NCBI GenBank assembly: GCA_045594705.1
Contig: JAZNZB010000025.1
Coordinates: 1-38,461 of the forward strand
Source of the DNA: SVQP01 sp045594705
GTDB taxonomy: Bacteria; Bacillota; Clostridia; Oscillospirales; CAG-272
Direction of reading: 5' to 3'
Length of the DNA: 38,461 bases
The notes under the pieces are model-generated. The model ran no database searches. It was not told the origin of the DNA and was given only the letters and a program-made list of their open reading frames with translations. This document shows, one piece after another, positions 24,526-32,791 of this stretch. A program made the translations under genes and the position numbers. Position 1 is the stretch's first letter. Each line of letters begins with the position of its first letter.

Positions 24526-25301
24526 CACTACGCATTTTAGCAGTTGGCGACGTGGTGGGCAAGGCAGGACTTGACCACCTCAAGGCCAACCTGAACAAGC
24601 AAAAGCAAGCGCTTGGCGTGGATCTCTGCATTGTCAACGGAGAAAACGCCTCCGAGATCAAGGGGCTTTGCCGCGCAGACGCAGAGCAGCTTTTGTATGC
24701 GGGCGCAGATCTGATCACGTTGGGCAACCACACCTATTCAGCACCCGACACCGGCGCATTTCTGGATGCGCGCCCCGACGTCATCATTCGCCCCGCCAAC
24801 TATCCCCCGACCAATCCCGGCTACGGACACACCGTGGTAAACGTATGCGGCGTGCGCGTGCTTTGCATCAATCTGCTGGGCACGGTGCATATGGACCCCT
24901 TGGATAATCCTTTTTTGACCTTGGAGCGTATTTTGGACGCACAAAAGGATCAATATGATATTGCAGTGCTGGACATGCATGCCGAGGCAACCAGCGAAAA
25001 GATCGCCATGGCGCGCGCCTTTGACGGCAAGGTTGCCGTCATATTCGGCACGCACACCCACGTACCCACGGCGGACCTGCAGATCCTTCCGGGCGGCACG
25101 GGATACGTCACCGACCTTGGCATGACAGGGCCCGAGGGCGGCGTGATCGGTGCGAAAACCGAGCCGGTGCTGCGCATGCTGCGCGACCACATGCCCGCGC
25201 GCTTCTCGGTCGCCGACGGCCGCGTGCGCGCACGCGCTGTCCTGTTTTGCGTGGACACCGAGACCGGCCGCACTACCTCTGCAAAGCAGCTGGTATTTTA
25301 A
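24522..25301 (+). CDS. YmdB-family calcineurin-like phosphoesterase
   Basis: This 259-residue protein matches the YmdB/TIGR00282 family. Metal-binding motifs are AVGDVVGKAG near residue 6, VNGENAS near residue 38, TLGNHTYS near residue 66, DMHAEATSEK near residue 149 and FGTHTHVPT near residue 176. Bacillus YmdB hydrolyses 2',3'-cyclic nucleotides and influences biofilm and motility decisions. Here the gene overlaps the CPBP gene by four bases and is not next to rny, its usual neighbour. Frame and start (ATGACACTACGC) are well supported by the coupled overlap. Confidence 0.92.
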   Translation: MTLRILAVGDVVGKAGLDHLKANLNKQKQALGVDLCIVNGENASEIKGLCRADAEQLLYAGADLITLGNHTYSAPDTGAFLDARPDVIIRPANYPPTNPGYGHTVVNVCGVRVLCINLLGTVHMDPLDNPFLTLERILDAQKDQYDIAVLDMHAEATSEKIAMARAFDGKVAVIFGTHTHVPTADLQILPGGTGYVTDLGMTGPEGGVIGAKTEPVLRMLRDHMPARFSVADGRVRARAVLFCVDTETGRTTSAKQLVF

Positions 25302-25317
25302 CGCATCCAATGTTCGC

Positions 25318-25337
25318 GGGGCATTCGTGAATGCCCC
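25318..25337. repeat. Perfect 9-bp palindrome of the dispersed GGGGC/GCCCC type
   Basis: GGGGCATTC and GAATGCCCC pair around two bases, then TACGG follows. It lies between the YmdB-type gene and the fusion gene. It may act as a weak terminator or processing hairpin, but no T run follows. Confidence 0.55.
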
Positions 25338-25384
25338 TACGGATAAATGACGCACGAAAAATTTTTACGAAAGGAGACTACACC

Positions 25385-27628
25385 ATGAGAAAAGGCACGC
25401 TGATTCTGCGCTCGCGCTTAAAGCTGCTCAAGCCCTTTATTGACGGCTGCTCACTCTCGACCATTCGCGTCTGGCAAGGCCGCTTGGGTAGGTTGATGGC
25501 CGCCTCTCACAGGGACGATGTCTCCTTTGAGGATTTTTCGATCGGATCCATGCCCGCTTCCATGATCAAGCCGCGCGACGAGGTCAACACGGGCGTCATT
25601 CTCTACCTGCACGGTGGCGGATACACCTGCGGCGACCTGGACTACGCCAAGGGCTTTGCCGCGATTTTAGCCGCTCGCTGCGGCATTCGCGTGCTTTGCG
25701 TTGCCTACAGGCTTGCACCCGAGCATCCCTTCCCCGCGGCGCTTGACGATGCAGAGGACGCTTACGGCTACCTGCTCTCGGCAGGCTTTGCGCCCGGGCA
25801 AATCACACTATGCGGCGAGAGCGCGGGCGGCGGACTATGCTACTCGCTCTGCCTTGCCCTCAAATCCAAGGGGCGCACCATGCCCGCAGGCATTATTGCG
25901 ATCTCCCCCTGGACAGATCTGACCGGTACGGCCGATTCCTACGCGGTCAATGAAAAGCGCGACCCCACGCTGACCGCGGCAAGACTCAAATATTACGCCG
26001 ACTGCTATGCATACGGCACGGACGAGCAAAAGAGCTCGGATAAAAATACCTATCCCAAGGCCGAGGACTCTCCCGAGGCCGATCGTGCAGCCAAAGCCAA
26101 TCCTCTGCTCTCCCCCCTGTTTGGCGATCTTGTCGGTATGCCGCCCTCGCTGATCTTTGTGGGCGACGCTGAGATCCTACTGGACGACTCCACCCGCCTG
26201 CACGACAGGCTTGTGGCATCGGGCGCACAGAGCGACCTTGTTGTCACACCCGAGATGTGGCACGGCTATGTCCTTTATTGCATCAAGGACTACGACCGTG
26301 ACTTTACCCGCATCCGCAAGTTCATCAAGACGCGTATGCACAGCCAGAAAAAGCTGCGCTGGATGGCTCTTGACAATGCTGCCAAGATCTTTCCCGCTGC
26401 ACGCACGCGCTCCTGGAGCAACGTGTTCCGCCTGGCCGCCACCATGACCGAGTCTGTGGACATGGACGCACTTCGCACAGCGCTGGACGTGACCGTACGT
26501 CGCTTCCCCTCGATCGCCGTGCGTGTCAAGGCAGGCTTTTTCTGGTACTATCTGGAAGAGCTGCCGCACGCGCCCGAGATCATGGAGGAAAAGCCCTATC
26601 CCTTGGCGCGCATGCCCTTTGACGACATCCGCAAGTGCGCCTTCCGCGTCATCGTGTACGACAAGCGTATCGCGGTGGAATTTTTCCATGCGCTGACCGA
26701 CGGCAACGGCGGTCTTGTATTCCTCAAGACGCTTGTGGCCGAATATATCTACCAGAAATACGGCGTAAAGGTGCCTGCCGAGGGCGGCGTGCTCGACCGC
26801 CTGGAGGAGCCCGATCCCGCTGAGTTGGAGGACAGCTTTTTCAAATACGCGGGCAAGCATTCCCTGCCGCGCACCGACACCGATGCTTATTCGATCCGAG
26901 GGCTGCGCGAGGTGGATGGCTTCCGCACCAACACCACCTTTATCCTGGACGCCGAACAGGTGCGCATGCTGGCCAAGGCGCAGGGCGTGACCGTGACCGC
27001 CTTTTTGACTGCGGCTTTGATGCTGGCGACCGACAGACTGCAAAAGCAGCAGATCCGCAATCCTGCCAAGCACAAGCCGATCAAGATCTTCGTGCCTGTC
27101 AATCTGCGCAGCATCTTCCCCTCCAAAACGCTGCGAAACTTTATTCTTTATACCATTCCCGGCATTGAGACCAAATACGGTGACTACACCTTCCCCGAGA
27201 TCTGTCAGAGCGTACAGCATCAGATGAAGCTGCAGATCACGCCGCGCCGCATGGCTGCCATCATCGCATCCAACGTCTCAAGCGAAAAGAGCTTATTTAT
27301 CCGTGCCTGCCCTCTCCCGCTCAAGAATTTGGTCATGAGCTGCGTTTACAACGCTGTGGGCGAGCGCAAATCCTGCTTTACCTTCTCCAATCTGGGGCTT
27401 TCCAATATGCCGCCCGAATTTGAGAGATACGTGGACAGGCTTGATTTCGTGCTGGGCACGCAAAAAAGTCAGCGATACAATACCTCGCTGATCACCTACA
27501 AGGGCAAAATGATGTTCAACATTATGCGTAACACCGCGCGGCCGCTGCTCGAGCCGCACCTTTACGCAGTCCTGCGCGAGCTTGGCATTCACGTCATCGC
27601 GCAAAGCAATGCAAGAGAGGAGGTCTGA
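25385..27628 (+). CDS. Esterase (alpha/beta hydrolase) fused to a condensation-like acyltransferase
   Basis: This 747-residue, apparently cytosolic protein has two catalytic modules. Residues about 1-315 form an HSL-type alpha/beta hydrolase, with oxyanion motif HGGG (76-79), nucleophile elbow GESAG (Ser146), acid region GDAEILLDD (261-268) and His293. Residues about 325-745 resemble the chloramphenicol-acetyltransferase-like superfamily (condensation, AATase/WS-DGAT related), with HALTDG at 435-440 giving the HxxxD active site and TVTAFLTAALMLA after it. The ATG at 25385 is preferred to the upstream in-frame start because AAAGGAG lies just before it. It is followed after three bases by a zinc-ribbon membrane protein. 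It may move acyl groups between lipid, glycan or peptide carriers, but the substrate is unknown. Confidence 0.85.
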   Translation: MRKGTLILRSRLKLLKPFIDGCSLSTIRVWQGRLGRLMAASHRDDVSFEDFSIGSMPASMIKPRDEVNTGVILYLHGGGYTCGDLDYAKGFAAILAARCGIRVLCVAYRLAPEHPFPAALDDAEDAYGYLLSAGFAPGQITLCGESAGGGLCYSLCLALKSKGRTMPAGIIAISPWTDLTGTADSYAVNEKRDPTLTAARLKYYADCYAYGTDEQKSSDKNTYPKAEDSPEADRAAKANPLLSPLFGDLVGMPPSLIFVGDAEILLDDSTRLHDRLVASGAQSDLVVTPEMWHGYVLYCIKDYDRDFTRIRKFIKTRMHSQKKLRWMALDNAAKIFPAARTRSWSNVFRLAATMTESVDMDALRTALDVTVRRFPSIAVRVKAGFFWYYLEELPHAPEIMEEKPYPLARMPFDDIRKCAFRVIVYDKRIAVEFFHALTDGNGGLVFLKTLVAEYIYQKYGVKVPAEGGVLDRLEEPDPAELEDSFFKYAGKHSLPRTDTDAYSIRGLREVDGFRTNTTFILDAEQVRMLAKAQGVTVTAFLTAALMLATDRLQKQQIRNPAKHKPIKIFVPVNLRSIFPSKTLRNFILYTIPGIETKYGDYTFPEICQSVQHQMKLQITPRRMAAIIASNVSSEKSLFIRACPLPLKNLVMSCVYNAVGERKSCFTFSNLGLSNMPPEFERYVDRLDFVLGTQKSQRYNTSLITYKGKMMFNIMRNTARPLLEPHLYAVLRELGIHVIAQSNAREEV

Positions 27629-27631
27629 TCA

Positions 27632-28336
27632 ATGTTCTGTATCAAATGCGGCGTGGAGCTGACTGACGGGCAAAGCATCTGCCCTGTGTGCGGCACACGC
27701 GTCTATCATCCCGACGTGCCGATCAAAGAGGCTCCCCCCACCTATCCAAAAAAGGATTTTGAATCCGAGGAATTCAATCGAAAGGGCATTTTGTTCGTAG
27801 TCACCATTCTTTTGGCTCTGACCGCGGCGCTCTCCATCATGTTTGACCTCTCTCTTGGCGACGTTGCAACCTGGTCGGGCTACGTGGCAGGCGGCATTGG
27901 CGTATTCTATTTCTGTGTCATTCTCCCCTTGTGGTTCAAGCGCACCACGCCCGCCATTTTCGTCCCCGTCGGCTTTGCCGCAATTCTGCTCTATCTCCTT
28001 TATATCGACCTGCACACGGGTGGAAATTGGTTTCTGTCCTTCGCCTTCCCCGTTGTGGGAACGCTCGGGCTGATCATGACCGCCGTGACCACCGTATTCC
28101 ACTACGTGCCACGCGGCAGGCTCTACACCGTAGGCGGCGGATTTATCGCGCTTGGCGGCTGGACGCTGCTGATCGAATTTTTCATTCACCTGACCTTCGA
28201 GCTGCCCGGCCACGTCATCTGGTCTCCCTTCCCCTGCGCCTCGCTGGCAGTATTTGGCATGATGCTGATCATCATCGCCATCGTGGGACCGCTCAAGGAC
28301 TCGCTCAAGCGCGTGTTCTACGTGGGAAAGATGTAA
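27632..28336 (+). CDS. Zinc-ribbon polytopic membrane protein (DUF6320-like)
   Basis: This 234-residue protein starts with a zinc ribbon (CIKCG near residue 3, CPVCG near residue 18), then a short soluble stretch and about six transmembrane helices ending near residue 225. From memory this architecture corresponds to the uncharacterised Pfam family DUF6320. It begins three bases after the stop of the esterase-acyltransferase fusion, so the two are almost certainly co-translated and may work as a membrane-anchored pair. The stop codon falls at the edge of a dispersed repeat (28334-28377), so the tail of the transcript is repeat-derived. Function unknown. Confidence 0.8.
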   Translation: MFCIKCGVELTDGQSICPVCGTRVYHPDVPIKEAPPTYPKKDFESEEFNRKGILFVVTILLALTAALSIMFDLSLGDVATWSGYVAGGIGVFYFCVILPLWFKRTTPAIFVPVGFAAILLYLLYIDLHTGGNWFLSFAFPVVGTLGLIMTAVTTVFHYVPRGRLYTVGGGFIALGGWTLLIEFFIHLTFELPGHVIWSPFPCASLAVFGMMLIIIAIVGPLKDSLKRVFYVGKM

Positions 28337-28377
28337 AAAAACGACCTTGCAAAAAGGCTGGTTCTCATAAGGAAGTT
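28334..28377 (+). repeat. Left copy of an inverted dispersed repeat
   Basis: TAAAAAAACGACCTTGC, then 11 divergent bases, then TTCTCATAAGGA and TTT. The same order occurs inverted at 29454-29498. The first three bases are the stop codon of the preceding gene. Confidence 0.75.
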
Positions 28378-28388
28378 TGATTTCTCCT

Positions 28389-28421
28389 TGTAGGGACCGG
28401 CGTCCCCGACGGTCCGTTTGC
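28389..28421 (+). repeat. Dispersed GTAGGG repeat copy
   Basis: It begins TGTAGGGACCGGCGTC and has an internal inverted GGACCG/CGGTCC. It is similar to the copy in the purO-purH gap (minus strand, 15823-15856). Confidence 0.5.
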
Positions 28422-28445
28422 ACAAGATTTGATATGCAGAAAACA

Positions 28446-28493
28446 AATAGTTAACCCCGACAGATTTTTCATTGTCTGTCGGGGTTAACTATT
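28446..28493 (-). terminator. Strong terminator after the orphan AT-rich gene
   Basis: A perfect 19-bp stem (28446-28464 with 28475-28493) is followed on the minus strand by TGTTTTC. It starts 21 bases past the stop of the orphan gene. It may also stop plus-strand transcripts arriving from the fusion operon. Confidence 0.8.
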
Positions 28494-28514
28494 CAATAAA
28501 TTGGAATTTGCGGA

Positions 28515-29018
28515 TTACTCCTCTATGATTAACTCTTCACCGCATATCTTCTTGTATTCTGTTAGAAGCAGATATTCTGCTTCTATTGAATGCGGAATGA
28601 TAATATATGGTTTTTTGCTGCCGTTATAAGCACCGCTTATATCCTTGCTTGCGACTGATTTTTTGAGGCACAGTACAATGTGAGGACGTCTAATGCCAAG
28701 CATTTTAAGTTGAAAGATAACGGCATTGTCTTTAAATGCCTTTTTAATTTCATCTAACCGCACCTGCTTAATCGTTCCAAACGGGCAATAAATTGTGAGC
28801 AGTCCGTCGACAATTTTAAACCATTGTATATTTTTGATGGAAACAAAAAGCATAATGACCGAGAACAGGAAAATAAGGCTGAAAACGATTGTTACCCAAG
28901 AAAAGCGACCGGCTTCATCATCGCTTGTTAATAATACAATTACGCCGACTAACGACAAGGATACGCTCATTAAATAAAATAGCAAATCAAACACAGCATA
29001 TTTAATGTTTGTTTTCAT
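28515..29018 (-). CDS. Orphan membrane protein with a PH-like C-terminal part
   Basis: This 167-residue protein has two hydrophobic helices (about residues 10-32 and 42-62), then a soluble domain containing FKIVDGLLTIYCPFGTIKQV, which looks like a bacterial PH-domain strand pattern. I do not recognise a named family. ATG at 29018 is chosen because GAGGAG lies seven bases upstream; the longer frame starts with a TTG that overlaps that site. The coding sequence is clearly more AT-rich than its neighbours and is flanked by inverted dispersed repeats (28334-28377 and 29454-29498), so it may be a recent arrival. Function unknown. Confidence 0.7.
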   Translation of the reverse strand: MKTNIKYAVFDLLFYLMSVSLSLVGVIVLLTSDDEAGRFSWVTIVFSLIFLFSVIMLFVSIKNIQWFKIVDGLLTIYCPFGTIKQVRLDEIKKAFKDNAVIFQLKMLGIRRPHIVLCLKKSVASKDISGAYNGSKKPYIIIPHSIEAEYLLLTEYKKICGEELIIEE

Positions 29019-29126
29019 TGTAGAGCTCCTCAATTTATTATTTATGTTTTTGTTTTATCACAAGTTTCGCCATTGTATTACAAAGGCATCGGGCAAAGCC
29101 CATACCCCTAAGGCTGCGCGCATCCT

Positions 29127-29312
29127 AAGGCTCCCTCCGGGAGGGAGCTGGCGCCGTAGGCGACTGAGGGAGAGCGCGTTACAAGGAAGTTAGCGCAAAC
29201 CGAAAGTCACGCAGGCTCCTTCCACCGCTAACGCGAGAACCCCCAAAACTCATTTCATTCGTTTCGGGGAACCCCGCCGCGGTCCCCCTCCCTCTCGGAG
29301 GGAGGCTTTTTT
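29127..29312. repeat. Small element with CTCCCTCCGGGAGGGAG-type ends
   Basis: It begins AAGGCTCCCTCCGGGAGGGA and ends with the near-inverse (CCCTCTCGGAGGGAGGC then TTTTTT). About 185 bp, no coding capacity. Ends of this type are common dispersed repeats in gut Clostridia. The right end could also work as a plus-strand terminator because of its T run. The AT-rich stretch 29019-29126 shows only a possible weak minus-strand promoter. Confidence 0.65.
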
Positions 29313-29378
29313 GTTAGCCCCATTATAACATAAATCGGCAGAGAAAACAAGTTCTCCGCCGATATTTATATGTGTATC

Positions 29379-29446
29379 CGTAGGGGAGACCTGCGGTCTC
29401 CCGCGGGCGAACCGCCGAGTTTAACTCGGCATGTTCGCCCCTACCA
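29379..29446. repeat. Double-hairpin repeat
   Basis: GGGAGACC/GGTCTCCC makes one hairpin. GGGCGAAC/GTTCGCCC with an inner CCGAGTT/AACTCGG makes a second. It begins GTAGGGG and ends CCCCTACC, so the ends are inverted too. It belongs to the same loose family as 28389 and 38412. Confidence 0.6.
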
Positions 29447-29453
29447 TGTTCCG

Positions 29454-29498
29454 AAAACATCCTTATGAGAATGCTCCTAAAGCAAGGTCGTTTTTTTA
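29454..29498 (-). repeat. Right copy of the inverted dispersed repeat
   Basis: This is the inverse of 28334-28377: 17 bases identical (TAAAAAAACGACCTTGC), a 10-base divergent part, then 12 identical bases (TTCTCATAAGGA). The pair brackets about 1.1 kb. Confidence 0.75.
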
Positions 29499-29650
29499 CA
29501 GTGATATTTTGGCAAAGCAAAAGTGATATTCCGACTTCGTCGGAGTGATATGATACGGCTCCGCCGTATGGTAATATTGCGCTTCGCGCAGTAAATCACT
29601 CGGCCGGGGGCCGAATATCACTGATGATTTGCAAAGCAAATCATCTCCCG
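29498..29650. repeat. Array of about six short hairpins punctuated by GTGATAT
   Basis: Successive hairpins are TTTTG/CAAAA, CCGAC-TTC-GTCGG, ATACGGC-TCC-GCCGTAT, TGCGC-TTC-GCGCA, TCGGCC-GGG-GGCCGA and GATTTGC-AAA-GCAAATC. They are separated by AGTGATAT early on and by its inverse ATATCACT near the end. The array reaches the 3' end of the TPM gene. It may serve as a transcript end or as a structured repeat locus. Confidence 0.7.
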
Positions 29651-30402
29651 CCCCTATGTCCTCCTCCACCGCCGCTGCGGCTGCCGCCGTGTCCGCCACG
29701 GCCGCCGGTCGAAATGATGGTTGTGGTGACAAACTTGCCGATCTCGCGGTCGTTCTCGCGCGTCAGCTCTAACTTTGCGAATCGGTCAAGCGGATAGGAC
29801 TGCGAGGGGTTCTTTTTCTTATAGCTCTCGGAAATACTCTTGACGCTGATAAAGCCTGCGATCGCGCCGATGACCAGTGCAACGATCAGAATCAACACCC
29901 ACGACACGCCAAGTCGGCCGCAGTATGCCTCGGATGCAAGCGCAGCGTACGCGCAAAGCCCCTCGGCAATCTCGCCGTCCTTGATGTTGTAGTAGACGTC
30001 GTTGTCGTCCAATATGTAATCCACTTCTTTTTCGTTGATCTTGAAGTATGCGTCACCGTACGTGTACAGATCGTAATTGATCTCAAAACGGCGCACGGTC
30101 ACGATCATGAGCACCAAATCGTCGTTCTCGCTAAGGCCTCTTGCGGCCAGGTAATCCTCGCCCTCGATCTTGCGGCCTACGTACTCAAACACGTAAGCGC
30201 AGATTGGAATGCCCATCTCTTCACTTGCCTTGGCAAGTGCTTCGTTGATCTCTTGCTCCTCAAGCTCATTGAGCAGCTCGCTTGCATCGATCACACCGGT
30301 CAGGCCGTCACCCGCGCTCTCATACTCGGCACTCACGCCAAGCACAAAAAGGCCGCAAAGCAGGGCGCAAAGCATCAGAACTGATAAAATCTTTTTCATC
30401 AT
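29641..30402 (-). CDS. TPM-domain membrane protein (YdjH-like)
   Basis: This protein of about 253 residues has a signal peptide (about residues 1-25, ending VSA), a TPM/Repair_PSII-type domain (about 30-150), one membrane helix near 165-185 and a C-terminal tail of Gly, His, Arg and Ser (GGRGGHGGSRSGGGGGHRGG). The start is taken at 30402, where ATGA overlaps the previous stop. A GTG four codons earlier is possible but less likely. It is last in a three-gene set with a zinc-ribbon protein and an SPFH protein, as in Bacillus subtilis ydjG-ydjH-ydjI. There YdjH and YdjG help place PspA at the membrane in envelope stress. Confidence 0.82.
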   Translation of the reverse strand: MMKKILSVLMLCALLCGLFVLGVSAEYESAGDGLTGVIDASELLNELEEQEINEALAKASEEMGIPICAYVFEYVGRKIEGEDYLAARGLSENDDLVLMIVTVRRFEINYDLYTYGDAYFKINEKEVDYILDDNDVYYNIKDGEIAEGLCAYAALASEAYCGRLGVSWVLILIVALVIGAIAGFISVKSISESYKKKNPSQSYPLDRFAKLELTRENDREIGKFVTTTIISTGGRGGHGGSRSGGGGGHRGGR

Positions 30403-31457
30403 AACAGCAACCACCCCACAGCAAAGATTACTGCCGCAACGGCAGCCATGATGGCGGCAAACGTGCCTGCCAGCTTATATTTACTGATGGGTAACTCGCC
30501 GTACACCTTGCCGGTATAGCCGTTCATGGCGTACTTATAGACCTGCCCCTCTTTGTCTCGATAGGTCAACACCCACACGGGCATCAGCGCATATTCCCAG
30601 TGGCTCTGATGGATATCAAGGCGCGGACGCGTGGGAGCTACGTCACCGCTGATGGTGCCGCGCAGCAGCCTGTCGGCATACCCTTGCATCTTCTCGCGTA
30701 CCTCTTCGCTGAGTGAATCTCTCTCCACGTCGCGCTTTTTGGCCACAAAGCCGGTCAGGTACGGCGCGGAAAACTCCTCCAGTGCCTCGGAGGGATAGGG
30801 CAGCACGCCCTCCAGCATCTCCTTATCCTCGGTGGAAAGCGCACTGGACATGATATCCTCAAAATGGATCTCACCCTCGCGCTCAAACTCTAAGCGCGTG
30901 GTCTCGGTATATTTGATATTGCCTACGATCCAGGTGCGGATGCGCGTGCCCTCTGCCGTCAGGGCAGCGGAGGAATCCGCGTCGGTGACCCAGAAGGGAT
31001 AATACACACCCGTGATCTTATCCACCTGCTCGGCGCAGAAATAATCACGCGGCACGTAGCGGTGTCGCTTGGCGTACTTCAAAAACTTCTCAATTGCCTG
31101 CTGCTTACCAAACTTGAACGGAATGACGCGGTCGGGACGGAATGCACCCGAAAGCCCATCCGAGAGCACCACGGGATTGTGGCAGAAATAGCAGAAATCC
31201 GCCACCGTCTCGCCGTCGGCCATGACCTCTGCACCGCAGGAGGGGCAGTGATACGCATGCATCTGCGCGCGAAAATCCTCATCCTGCGCTTCCCTTTCCC
31301 GCGCCCGCTCAGCACTGCCCGAGGCGTCCAGCTCGTCCTTGGAAAAATCCGAAAGGCAGAATTCGCAAGCAAACTTGCCCTTTTCGGCATCAAAGACCAG
31401 ACCCGCGCCGCAGTTTGGGCAGGAATACGTGACTGTCGTTTGTTCCATATCGATCAT
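30399..31457 (-). CDS. TFIIB-type zinc-ribbon membrane protein (YdjG-like)
   Basis: This 352-residue protein has two N-terminal zinc ribbons (CPNCG...CEFC near residues 13-34 and CPSCG...CYFC near 72-94), then a large soluble domain and one C-terminal transmembrane helix (about 325-350). The start is uncertain between residues 1 and 4. There is no clear SD because the SPFH stop lies only three bases upstream. The stop overlaps the TPM start (ATGA). The architecture fits the TFIIB-zinc-ribbon proteins that accompany SPFH and TPM proteins. It may recruit partners to the membrane through its ribbons. Confidence 0.8.
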   Translation of the reverse strand: MIDMEQTTVTYSCPNCGAGLVFDAEKGKFACEFCLSDFSKDELDASGSAERAREREAQDEDFRAQMHAYHCPSCGAEVMADGETVADFCYFCHNPVVLSDGLSGAFRPDRVIPFKFGKQQAIEKFLKYAKRHRYVPRDYFCAEQVDKITGVYYPFWVTDADSSAALTAEGTRIRTWIVGNIKYTETTRLEFEREGEIHFEDIMSSALSTEDKEMLEGVLPYPSEALEEFSAPYLTGFVAKKRDVERDSLSEEVREKMQGYADRLLRGTISGDVAPTRPRLDIHQSHWEYALMPVWVLTYRDKEGQVYKYAMNGYTGKVYGELPISKYKLAGTFAAIMAAVAAVIFAVGWLLL

Positions 31458-31460
31458 GAT

Positions 31461-32744
31461 TTACGCGCGCTTTGCGCCGCACTCAGCGCAGAACTTGGCC
31501 GCGCCCGTGTTCTTGTGTCCGCACTCGGTGCAGAACCAGCTGCTTTCCTCGGGTCTCTTTGCGCCGCATTCGGAGCAGAACTTGCCTGTATTGACCGCAC
31601 CGCAAGCGCACGTCCAGCCTGCTGCCGCCTCGGGCTTCTTAGCCCCGCACTCAGGGCAGAACTTGCCCTGATTGACCGCGCCGCAAGCGCACTTCCAGCC
31701 GCTTGCCGCAGCCTCTGCAGCAGCCTTTTTCTCTTCCGCGTCACGCGCCATCTGCGCATTGTTGGTCTGGCTTGCAGCCGCCATAAAGCCGCCGCCCGCG
31801 TTCATGCCCATGCCCATGCCCATAAAGGCCTGCGCGCTGCCGTTTGCATTGCTGCCCGCAGCCTCAAAGCCGCGCGCCATTGCACCCTGCACGTAGCCCT
31901 CGCGGATGGATGCATCGCCAAGCATTGCGCCCTGGTTGCGCATGTTGATCAGCTTCTTGCTTTCCTCGTCGTACGAAACGCTTGCAATACCGACCGACAG
32001 CACCTCCATACCACGCAGAGCCTTCCAGTCCGCGTCCAGCTCGTTTGCCATATAGGTCGAGAGCTCGCGCGACTTGCTTGCCACGTAGGAAATGCGGATG
32101 CCGTCTGCCGACATGCGGTTGATGGCTGCCTGCAGAGCCTCTAAGAATTCGGAGAGATACTGCTCGTTGATGGTAGCGATCTCTACGCGATCCGCGTTCT
32201 TGGGCAGAGCCTCGGTATAGAACTTGATGGGATCGGTGATCTTGATCGAATACGTGCCGTGTGCACGCAGGAACAGCTCGGCATTATAGAAATTGTCAAA
32301 ATAGTTGACGGGCGCACGTGTGCCGAACTTGATGCCCTTGATCTCCTGCAGGTTGATAAAGTACGCCTTTTGCGCGTAGGACGGCACACCACCGAACTTG
32401 ACACGCGAGAAGGTGTCCTTAAGCGCATCGCCAAACTCACCGCCGAACAGCGAGGGAGCACAGGAATTGTCCACCTTGAAATAGCCGGGCTCGGCGGTAT
32501 AGTCCACCACCTTTCCGCCATCCAACAGCATCATGAACTGGCCGGGATAAACGTGAATGATCGAGCCGTTGGAGATCACGTCCTCGGTGCCCTTTTTGTT
32601 ATTGTTTCTCTTGTCGCCTCTGCGAACGGTCACGCCCTTGGTAAAGACGGTACCCTCGCCCATAGAGTCAGCTTCAATGACTTCCAGCCATTGATCTGCA
32701 AGTGCACCGCCCACGGCGTGCATTGCTGCTTTGATAATACCCAT
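31461..32744 (-). CDS. SPFH-domain protein with C-terminal zinc ribbons (YdjI-like)
   Basis: This 427-residue protein begins MGIIKAAMHAVGGALADQW, lacks a transmembrane helix and carries an SPFH/virion-core-like domain over about residues 20-310. After an Ala/Gly/Met-rich linker (GMGMGMNAGGG) come three zinc-ribbon modules, each CACGA or CTECG followed by KFCPECG-like pairs, reaching the C-terminus. Bacillus YdjI is a cytosolic SPFH protein that binds PspA and the YdjG-YdjH complex. No pspA homologue is seen in this window. It lies 47 bases after prfC, with AAAGGAGGATA as its SD. It may also share the prfC promoter. Confidence 0.85.
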   Translation of the reverse strand: MGIIKAAMHAVGGALADQWLEVIEADSMGEGTVFTKGVTVRRGDKRNNNKKGTEDVISNGSIIHVYPGQFMMLLDGGKVVDYTAEPGYFKVDNSCAPSLFGGEFGDALKDTFSRVKFGGVPSYAQKAYFINLQEIKGIKFGTRAPVNYFDNFYNAELFLRAHGTYSIKITDPIKFYTEALPKNADRVEIATINEQYLSEFLEALQAAINRMSADGIRISYVASKSRELSTYMANELDADWKALRGMEVLSVGIASVSYDEESKKLINMRNQGAMLGDASIREGYVQGAMARGFEAAGSNANGSAQAFMGMGMGMNAGGGFMAAASQTNNAQMARDAEEKKAAAEAAASGWKCACGAVNQGKFCPECGAKKPEAAAGWTCACGAVNTGKFCSECGAKRPEESSWFCTECGHKNTGAAKFCAECGAKRA

Positions 32745-32768
32745 TTATCTATCCTCCTTTATTTATTT

Positions 32769-32789
32769 CGCATTTCGCATTTCGCATTT
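32769..32789. repeat. Triple 7-bp tandem repeat between prfC and the SPFH gene
   Basis: CGCATTT occurs three times in a row in the 47-base gap. No obvious function; it may adjust spacing or result from slippage. Confidence 0.6.
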
Positions 32790-32791
32790 AC

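Noticed and set aside
29018..29033. Upstream TTG start for the orphan membrane protein
   Set aside because: It would place the start inside the GAGGAG ribosome binding site of the ATG at 29018.
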